From NCBI GenBank assembly GCA_947500275.1, contig CANMSW010000172.1, positions 1-5,274 of the forward strand: DNA of 5,274 nt, given 5' to 3'. This document shows positions 1 to 4,724 of the stretch, one piece after another. The notes under the pieces were generated by a model that saw nothing but the letters and a program-made list of their open reading frames with translations, did not search any database and was not told the origin of the DNA. The DNA comes from Bacteriovoracaceae bacterium. Its GTDB lineage: Bacteria > Bdellovibrionota > UBA1018. A program made the position numbers and the translations under genes. The first letter of the stretch is position 1. Every line of letters starts with the position of its first letter.

Positions 1-2
1 AT

Positions 3-716
3 ATCAAAGGCAAAAGACCAACAGGTGAAGACGCGAATGAATTACGTTGGCAAGCCCCGGTTCTCACGGGGGGTCCTTCTTGGGATGGTTCACGCTTTCG
101 GGCCTCGGCTTCGAGTCAAAATGAACAGGAGCAAAGGGAGTCGCTCCAGAGGATCTCCGAGGCCTCCCCTCTTTCGCCGGTCTTCATTGCTCACCATCGC
201 GCGGTCGTTTCTGAAACCTCGCCCTTTCTAAAGGAATGGGTCGATGCGCTTTCAGATAAGCGCGTGTGGGTATCGGGTACAGCCAGTTGGTTTCAACTCG
301 CCCGTCATGGGATTTGGGTCGAAGGCTGTGCCGAAGGTTTTGGGGCTGAACGTGCATTGCAAGAGTGGCTCAGCGCGCGGGCATTACGTCTTCCGGTCTT
401 GAGTTCCTGGTGGGTGCTGACCCACACCGGTGCAGATGCAACCTGGAAAGGGATAACTGCTGACCGGCGCTTGACGGCTTATTCATTGAACTTAGAAAAA
501 AAATCTCCTCAAGCCGTTGAAGAACTCAAGTCGGCACGCCACGTTTTTTGGGCCAGCGGTTCACAGTGGGAGATCTACGGAAAAGAAGCGAGGCTCGATG
601 CGACTCATGCATGCGGACCTGGAAAAACGGCCGAGCTTCTTCGGAAGAAAGGCCTTAAGCCCTATTTGTTTCCAAATTCTGAAGAATGGCGAAAAAGCCT
701 GGGAGCTAAATCATGA
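3..716 (+). CDS. HemD-like uroporphyrinogen-III synthase domain, C-terminal part of a gene cut by the left edge
   Basis: The reading frame is open from the first complete codon at the window edge to a TGA at 714-716, giving 237 visible residues with no start that must be used. The GTG at 264 is only an internal codon. Uroporphyrinogen-III synthase closes hydroxymethylbilane with inversion of ring D, in the cytoplasm. What is seen (visible-residue numbering): 'SPVFIAHHRAV' at 58-68 and 'HVFWASGSQ' at 180-188 resemble the paired 'VxFTSxNAV' strands of HemD; 'VWVSGTASWFQLARHGI' at 88-104 and 'THACGPGKTAELLRKKGL' at 201-218 resemble the two 'vaaiGxxTaexLrexGi' segments; 'EGFGAERALQEWL' follows in the expected order. 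The first ~55 residues are not recognised. They could be a shortened HemD N-terminus or the tail of a fused hydroxymethylbilane synthase (HemC). HemD is poorly conserved generally, so the call rests on this motif pattern plus the position directly before hemB. An ATGA overlap couples it to hemB. A run of eight A lies at 496-503. Confidence 0.6.
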   Translation: MKGKRPTGEDANELRWQAPVLTGGPSWDGSRFRASASSQNEQEQRESLQRISEASPLSPVFIAHHRAVVSETSPFLKEWVDALSDKRVWVSGTASWFQLARHGIWVEGCAEGFGAERALQEWLSARALRLPVLSSWWVLTHTGADATWKGITADRRLTAYSLNLEKKSPQAVEELKSARHVFWASGSQWEIYGKEARLDATHACGPGKTAELLRKKGLKPYLFPNSEEWRKSLGAKS

Positions 717-1702
717 GTGAGTCTCGTTTTGGATCCTTGGGTTTGAGGCGGCTGAGGCAAAATGCCCATCTTCGCGAGTTGACTCGCGAGGTTCGCGTGG
801 GTGTTGAGCAACTGATTCAACCGCTTTTTGTGGTTGAGGGTATAGCGCAACGCGAGTCCATCCCGGGGCTAACCGGGGTGTATCGGGATACCTCGGCCAC
901 CCTTTTGCGCCAGATTGAACAGGACCTTGAAGCGGGAGTAAAAAAGTTTCTGCTCTTCGGTGTGCCGGGAACGAAAGGAACCACCCAATTTTCCCACGAT
1001 TTCACGGCGTCTCAGATTCGTGGAATCAAACAGAGATTTGGACAGGATTTGTTTCTCTCCGTCGATGTTTGCTTGTGCTCTTCGACCGAACACGGGCAGT
1101 GCGGACTCTTAAATCCAGAAGGTGATCATCTTGAGAATGGTCGTACGGTGCAGGAACTCGCTCGTCAGGCACTCCAGTTTGCGCAAGCAGGCGCAGATTG
1201 TGTGGCCCCGAGTGATATGATGGATGGCCGCATCGGCGCGATCCGCGAGGCGCTCGACGGAGCAGGGCTCGACCGCACTCTGATACTCAGTTATTCGGCC
1301 AAGTTTCATTCACGTTTCTATGGACCCTTCCGGGTTGCGGCGGATTCGGCCCCCAAGGGTGCAGTGACATTGAAAGATCGGGCCAGTTACCAGATTGATC
1401 CAGCTCGCCCCAAAGATGCTCTTCTAAGTTCACTTCGTGACGCCGAAGAGGGCGCTGATCTTCTGATGGTGAAGCCGGGCATGCCTTACTTGGATGTGCT
1501 TGCCTCCCTCTCGCAGGAAATTCCATTGCCATGGGCCGTTTACGAAGTGAGCGGAGAATACGCGGCAATTGAGTTGATGGCCGAGAAAGGCCTGATATCT
1601 GCTCGGGAGGCCCATCTTGAGGCTTGGACCGCTTTTGTTCGTGCCGGTGCTGCAATGATTATCACTTATGGCGCGCGAAATGCGCGCACTTGGCTTGGTT
1701 AA
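713..1702 (+). CDS. hemB: Porphobilinogen synthase (5-aminolevulinate dehydratase), zinc type
   Basis: This 329-residue enzyme is of normal family length and condenses two 5-aminolevulinate molecules into porphobilinogen in the cytoplasm. The active-site zinc motif is intact: 'DVCLCSSTEHGQCG' supplies Cys120, Cys122 and Cys130. The two Schiff-base lysines are Lys197 ('SYSAKFHS') and Lys254 ('MVKPGMPYLD'). Other family signatures are 'VAPSDMMDGRIGAIREALD' (164-182), 'FYGPFR' (202-207), 'YEVSGEYA' (277-284) and 'IITYGARNA' near the C-terminus. Two oddities stand out. About five residues (AVTLK, 217-221) are added between 'SAPKG' and 'DRASYQ' compared with the E. coli enzyme. The position equivalent to the allosteric-magnesium glutamate of E. 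coli (Glu232) reads Ser239. The ATG is chosen because it overlaps the previous stop as ATGA, with GGGAG at 701-705 at good spacing, and the N-terminus 'LRRLRQNAHLRELTREV' matches the family's usual 'RxRRxR..xxR' beginning. hemL follows after a 24-base gap. Confidence 0.97.
   Translation: MSESRFGSLGLRRLRQNAHLRELTREVRVGVEQLIQPLFVVEGIAQRESIPGLTGVYRDTSATLLRQIEQDLEAGVKKFLLFGVPGTKGTTQFSHDFTASQIRGIKQRFGQDLFLSVDVCLCSSTEHGQCGLLNPEGDHLENGRTVQELARQALQFAQAGADCVAPSDMMDGRIGAIREALDGAGLDRTLILSYSAKFHSRFYGPFRVAADSAPKGAVTLKDRASYQIDPARPKDALLSSLRDAEEGADLLMVKPGMPYLDVLASLSQEIPLPWAVYEVSGEYAAIELMAEKGLISAREAHLEAWTAFVRAGAAMIITYGARNARTWLG
770..791 (+). repeat. GC-rich inverted repeat early in hemB
   Basis: The arms TCGCGAG (772-778) and CTCGCGA (783-789) are perfect reverse complements around a TTGA loop. 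In RNA, a U771-G790 wobble and a C770-G791 pair would lengthen the stem to 9 pairs. It lies about 57 bases inside hemB. The hairpin is visible in sequence, but a role is only a guess, since coding sequence of this composition can give such stems by chance. Confidence 0.5.
1671..1687 (+). repeat. GCGCGC inverted repeat at the end of hemB
   Basis: GCGCGC at 1671-1676 and 1682-1687 can pair around GAAAT, just before the hemB stop and about 30 bases ahead of the hemL ribosome binding site. No T-tract follows, so it is not a Rho-independent terminator. It could slow ribosomes or protect the message, or it could be chance. Confidence 0.4.
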
Positions 1703-1715
1703 TCTCTCGATAATG

Positions 1716-1721
1716 AAGGAG
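1716..1721 (+). promoter_or_regulatory. Ribosome binding site of hemL
   Basis: AAGGAG lies five bases before the ATG at 1727. It is a consensus Shine-Dalgarno and fixes the hemL start. It is one of the two strongest sites in the window; the other precedes hemE. Confidence 0.85.
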
Positions 1722-1726
1722 TATTT

Positions 1727-3031
1727 ATGACAAATCTAAATATATCAAAATCCGAAGCATTGTTTGAACGCGCAAAGAAAGTGGCTCCAGGCGGAGTTCA
1801 CTCCCCCGTTCGCGGGTTTCGCGGCGTGGGGGGGACCCCTCGTTTTATTCAAGAAGCGAAGGGCGCGTTCTTGAAGGATGTCGATGGAAACGAATATCTT
1901 GATTTCTGCATGTCCTGGGGGCCGCTCTTGTTCGGCCATCAGGACGAAGAGATCGCGGACGCAGTGCGCTCTGCCCTGGGTCGCGGCTGGTCCTTTGGAA
2001 CCGCCGAGCCTTACTCGCTGGATCTAGCCGAGTTCATCACGAAAGAAATCCCGTGGGTTGAGAAAATTCGATTCGTTAACTCAGGAACAGAAGCTGTGAT
2101 GGCCGCTATCCGCGTCGCCCGCGGAGCCACGGGTCGTAATAAGATTTTGAAATTCGAGGGCTGTTATCATGGCCACGTCGACTCGATGCTCGTGAAGGCG
2201 GGCTCGGGTTTGGCTGAGATGGCCTCTCCTGATAGCGCTGGCGTATCTGCCCAAATCGCAGCGGAAACGATTGTTGTGCCACTTGACGATTTAGTCGCGC
2301 TGGAGCGAGCTTTGGAGCTCCATGGTAAAGATATTGCTGCAATCATCGTTGAGCCGGTTCCTGCGAATAACGGGCTCTTGCTTCAACGCGAAAACTTTCT
2401 TTCCGAATTGATTCGAATAGCCCACAAAGCCGGCACGCTCGTGATCTTCGACGAAGTGATCACGGGTTTCCGAATCTCCTTCGGCGGCATGGCTCAGTAC
2501 GCAGGTCTGAAGCCAGACCTTGTGACCTACGGAAAAGTGATTGGTGGCGGGTTCCCAGTCGGGGCTTACGGCGGTCGGGCCGAGCTCATGAACTTTGTGG
2601 CTCCGAGTGGTCCCGTTTACCAAGCGGGAACATTGAGTGCGAACCCTGTTGCCATGACAGCAGGACTGGCAATGTTGAAAAAACTCAAGCGCGAGAATCC
2701 TTATGAACGGCTAGCGACTCAGGCGCGTCAGGTGGGCATCCGGATTGAAGCCATCGCCAAAGACGCAGGCGTCCCTTTAAGGGTCCAGTCCTTCGCCTCC
2801 TTGTTTTGGATGATCTTGGGAGACGTCAAAACAACGGACGGTTTGGTTCGTAGTCCCGAGCAAACTCCTGCGATTCAGAAAGAACAATATGCGCGAATCT
2901 TCCATCGTCTTCTTTCAGATGGAATTTACTTGGCTCCAAGTGGTTATGAGGTTTCGTTTCTGTCGACAGCGCACACCGATATTCTTTTAGATCGTTTGGT
3001 TGACAGCGTAGGAAGAGCTATTCGTCAATGA
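1727..3031 (+). CDS. hemL: Glutamate-1-semialdehyde 2,1-aminomutase
   Basis: This 434-residue enzyme is full length for the family. It is a PLP-dependent class-III aminotransferase-fold enzyme that turns glutamate-1-semialdehyde into 5-aminolevulinate, the last step of the C5 route that starts from glutamyl-tRNA. Signatures in order: 'APGGVHSPVRGFRGVGGTP' (20-38), 'SWGPLLFGH' (63-71), 'VNSGTEAVMAAIR' (117-129, PLP phosphate and substrate region), 'CYHGH' (146-150), 'FDEVITGFR' (241-249, with the PLP-pyridine aspartate at 242), 'YGKVIGGGFPVGAYGGR' (268-284, with the Schiff-base Lys270), 'YQAGTLSANPVAM' (298-310) and the C-terminal 'YLAPSGYEVSFLSTAHTDI' (401-419), characteristic of HemL rather than other aminotransferases. 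No key residue is missing. Its presence implies a glutamyl-tRNA reductase (HemA) elsewhere and argues against an alpha-proteobacterial ALA-synthase route. The stop overlaps the start of the downstream histidine kinase by ATGA, so the two are probably translationally coupled. Confidence 0.98.
   Translation: MTNLNISKSEALFERAKKVAPGGVHSPVRGFRGVGGTPRFIQEAKGAFLKDVDGNEYLDFCMSWGPLLFGHQDEEIADAVRSALGRGWSFGTAEPYSLDLAEFITKEIPWVEKIRFVNSGTEAVMAAIRVARGATGRNKILKFEGCYHGHVDSMLVKAGSGLAEMASPDSAGVSAQIAAETIVVPLDDLVALERALELHGKDIAAIIVEPVPANNGLLLQRENFLSELIRIAHKAGTLVIFDEVITGFRISFGGMAQYAGLKPDLVTYGKVIGGGFPVGAYGGRAELMNFVAPSGPVYQAGTLSANPVAMTAGLAMLKKLKRENPYERLATQARQVGIRIEAIAKDAGVPLRVQSFASLFWMILGDVKTTDGLVRSPEQTPAIQKEQYARIFHRLLSDGIYLAPSGYEVSFLSTAHTDILLDRLVDSVGRAIRQ
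3010..3015 (+). promoter_or_regulatory. Weak ribosome binding site of the histidine kinase
   Basis: AGGAAG lies 12 bases before the ATG at 3028, inside hemL. It is imperfect and widely spaced, which suggests that kinase translation relies on ribosomes finishing hemL at the ATGA overlap and that kinase output may be kept below that of the enzymes. Confidence 0.45.
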
Positions 3032-3993
3032 CGGGCAAGGGCGCTCTCTCGACAGTTCCGAATCGCCGAATGCGGTGGATGCTCGCAATCCATCTGCTGT
3101 GGGCAGGTTTACTGTCTGGAATTGTTTTCTGGTGGCGCTCAGTGATGTTGGAACAAGCTCAGCGTCTGGCTGAGCTTGAGCAGCAGCTGGGCCTCGCTCA
3201 AAACGAGCGCTCGCTTGCCGCTACTCAGCGTATGCTCTGGTGGGAGTCACTGACCGCGTTGGTGCTTCTGTTTTCATTGAGTGCTCTTATTTTTTGGCTG
3301 TATTGGCGGGACTCGAAGAGGGCGCGGTCGATTCAAGCCTTCTTTGCTTCCGTAACCCACGAACTCAGAACGCCGCTGACGAGTATTCGTCTTCAAGCCG
3401 AGTCGATTGCCGATTCGTCTGAAGGCGCGTCCGAGCATACTCTGAATCTCGTGTCCCGCCTTTTGGAGGACACGCAACGGCTAGAGTCGCAAGTGGAGCG
3501 CGTGCTCGAACTTTCACGTGTTGAGGGGGGAGGTCCAGTCCATCTCCAACCGATGAATTTGCGCGGATGGATGAATCGGCTCAGTTACTCGATCGTCGAA
3601 GGGTACGCGGGGAAGGTCCGTGTCCATTCGGATAGTTCTGAAACGATATCTGTTTTGGCAGATCCTGCGGCACTTCAGGTCATCATCCGTAATCTCATTG
3701 AGAACTCCTTGCGGCATTCTGGACGTGACCCTGTCGAAATTCGGATCTCCGCAGCAGGATCTTTGGGTGGAAGAGTTGCGCTCGTGGTTTCGGATAACGG
3801 AATAGGGTTCGACGGCGATTCTACGCTACTGGGGCGTCTTTTTCATCGGGGCAAAGATTCTTCAGGTGCGGGCGTTGGCCTTTATCTGATCCGCGTCCTT
3901 ATGGAGCGGATGCATGGAAGAGCCGAGTTCATCAGCGGATCGCACGGTTTCGAGGCACGACTTGAATTTATGGAGGCCTCCGCTCATGACTGA
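3028..3993 (+). CDS. Two-TM sensor histidine kinase embedded in the hem operon
   Basis: A 321-residue inner-membrane sensor kinase. Residues 17-36 and 74-93 form two hydrophobic helices, flanked by basic residues on the cytoplasmic side (N-terminal RRMR; 'WRDSKRAR' after the second). Between them is only a ~36-residue loop with coiled-coil-like leucine and glutamine spacing ('LEQAQRLAELEQQLG'). No PAS, HAMP or other sensor domain is seen. HisKA dimerisation/phosphoacceptor: 'FFASVTHELRTPLTSI' with His111 and an ExxT element (E112-T115), typical of kinases that can also dephosphorylate their partner. Catalytic HATPase_c: N-box 'NLIENSLRHSG' (222-232), G1 'DNGIGF' (256-261), F-box-like 'LFHRG' (271-275) and G2 'GAGVGLYLI' (280-288). 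All boxes are intact, so it should be active. The ATG overlaps the hemL stop (ATGA) and the 3' end overlaps the response-regulator gene by 8 bases. Its partner is almost certainly that regulator. The signal is unknown; a link to tetrapyrroles is inferred from position only. Confidence 0.95.
   Translation: MTGKGALSTVPNRRMRWMLAIHLLWAGLLSGIVFWWRSVMLEQAQRLAELEQQLGLAQNERSLAATQRMLWWESLTALVLLFSLSALIFWLYWRDSKRARSIQAFFASVTHELRTPLTSIRLQAESIADSSEGASEHTLNLVSRLLEDTQRLESQVERVLELSRVEGGGPVHLQPMNLRGWMNRLSYSIVEGYAGKVRVHSDSSETISVLADPAALQVIIRNLIENSLRHSGRDPVEIRISAAGSLGGRVALVVSDNGIGFDGDSTLLGRLFHRGKDSSGAGVGLYLIRVLMERMHGRAEFISGSHGFEARLEFMEASAHD
3154..3178 (+). repeat. Perfect 10-bp inverted repeat in the kinase gene
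   Basis: CAAGCTCAGC (3154-3163) and GCTGAGCTTG (3169-3178) are exact reverse complements around a five-base GTCTG loop, about 125 bases into the kinase gene. A second, smaller stem (CGCTC/GAGCG at 3195-3199 and 3205-3209, loop AAAAC) follows. The segment encodes the heptad-like loop between the membrane helices, so the symmetry may come from repeated codons for Ala, Gln, Leu and Glu. No T-tract follows, so it is not a classical terminator. Confidence 0.5.
3972..3981 (+). promoter_or_regulatory. Ribosome binding site of the response regulator, within a palindrome
   Basis: GGAGG at 3972-3976 lies nine bases before the ATG at 3986 and decides that start over the in-frame ATG at 3914. The site is the left half of a perfect 10-base palindrome, GGAGGCCTCC. 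The Shine-Dalgarno is therefore self-complementary at its 3' side, although too tightly spaced to form a long hairpin. Confidence 0.7.
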
Positions 3994-4708
3994 GGCCGGA
4001 GCATCCAGAGCAAAGTTGCTCGTCGTTGAAGACGAAAAGAACGTAGGGACGACGCTCGTAGAACGGCTCGATCGTGAAGGCTTCGAGGTCACGTGGGTAA
4101 AGTCGGTCGTCGAGGCCAAGGGCGCGGTTTCGGGCCAGAGTTTCGATCTTGCTCTTCTGGATGTGGGGCTTCCGGATGGCGACGGATTCGAGGTCGCCCG
4201 CTTTATTCGGGAGCGTGCGCTCAAAACCGCGATCGTCTTCTTGACTGCTTTTGGAAATCCGGAAGACCGGATTCGTGGCCTGGAGTTAGGTGCTGAAGAT
4301 TATATCGTGAAGCCTTTTCATCTTCGTGAGTTACTCCTGCGGATTCAGAACATTATGCGTCGGAGTCTAGCCATCAAGCAGTCCCCTGGCTCTTTGGATC
4401 TAGTCCGAATCGGGAGGGCTCGAGTTTGTTTCGCAAAGTTCGAACTTGAGCTCGATGGCGGCGGCGTTCACGTGCTGACTCACAAGGAGCTTTCAGTGCT
4501 TAGGCTTTTGCACACTAGGCGAGGCCAGGTGGTGAGTCGCGACGAGATTTTAAATGAAGCGTGGTCAGAGGGCGAGTTTCCCTCCACGCGGACCATCGAT
4601 AATTTTATCTTACGCCTTCGGCGCTTGATTGAGTTTGACCCTGAGAATCCAACGGTCATTCGCAGTGTACGCGGCGTCGGTTATCAATTGCTGAGTGAAG
4701 AGTCCTAA
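3986..4708 (+). CDS. OmpR/PhoB-family response regulator
   Basis: A 240-residue transcription factor with the usual two-domain layout. The receiver domain is about residues 9-128: acidic pocket Glu15/Asp16 ('LLVVEDE'), phosphoacceptor Asp59 ('LLDVGLPDGDGFEV'), switch Thr87 ('FLTAFG') and Lys109-Pro110 ('YIVKPFHLREL'). A winged-helix DNA-binding domain of Trans_Reg_C type covers about 137-237: 'LTHKELSVLRLL' (164-175), 'VVSRDEILNEAW' (182-193), the recognition-helix region 'TRTIDNFILRLRRLIE' (201-216) and the wing 'IRSVRGVGYQLL' (225-236). All phosphorylation residues are present. It should be phosphorylated by the kinase encoded just upstream, whose stop it overlaps by 8 bases. The longer in-frame form from 3914 would add 24 residues from kinase-coding sequence that do not belong to the receiver fold, so ATG 3986 is preferred. 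Targets are unknown; autoregulation of the hem operon is an obvious but unproven possibility. hemE begins 16 bases after its stop. Confidence 0.96.
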   Translation: MTEAGASRAKLLVVEDEKNVGTTLVERLDREGFEVTWVKSVVEAKGAVSGQSFDLALLDVGLPDGDGFEVARFIRERALKTAIVFLTAFGNPEDRIRGLELGAEDYIVKPFHLRELLLRIQNIMRRSLAIKQSPGSLDLVRIGRARVCFAKFELELDGGGVHVLTHKELSVLRLLHTRRGQVVSRDEILNEAWSEGEFPSTRTIDNFILRLRRLIEFDPENPTVIRSVRGVGYQLLSEES

Positions 4709-4713
4709 AGGAG
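4708..4713 (+). promoter_or_regulatory. Ribosome binding site of hemE
   Basis: AAGGAG begins on the last base of the response-regulator stop codon and lies 11 bases before the hemE ATG at 4725. The core is strong but the spacing is somewhat long. No closer start codon is in frame. Confidence 0.7.
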
Positions 4714-4724
4714 CCTGACCCATC

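Noticed and set aside
25..231. Small Arg/Ser/Pro-rich open frame from a GTG
   Set aside because: It overlaps, in another frame, the open frame that runs from the window edge into the HemD-like gene. Its composition looks like an out-of-frame translation, and it has no family motifs.
264..716. GTG at 264 as the true start of the HemD-like protein
   Set aside because: The frame is open back to the window edge, and HemD-like sequence ('VFIAHHRAV') lies upstream of 264, so starting there would cut the domain.
1287..1655. 122-codon open frame on the minus strand inside hemB
   Set aside because: It lies fully opposite a well-supported hemB, has no ribosome site or recognisable motif, and has shadow-like composition.
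1671..1726. Terminator between hemB and hemL
   Set aside because: The GCGCGC stem lies inside hemB and is not followed by a T-tract, and hemL begins 24 bases after the hemB stop with a strong ribosome site.
2291..2623. 110-codon open frame on the minus strand inside hemL
   Set aside because: It is antisense to conserved HemL motifs, with no independent support.
3000..3029. TTGACA at 3000-3005 as a -35 box of a kinase promoter
   Set aside because: No good -10 hexamer lies 16-18 bases downstream (best is GTCAAT), and transcription would start after the kinase ATG.
3914..3985. Longer N-terminus for the response regulator
   Set aside because: It would overlap the kinase by 80 bases and add residues outside the receiver fold. 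ATG 3986 has GGAGG at nine bases and a normal receiver start.
3862..4224. Ser/Thr/Arg-rich minus-strand open frame across the kinase/regulator junction
   Set aside because: It is opposite two conserved genes. The low-complexity composition is what reverse reading of this region would give.
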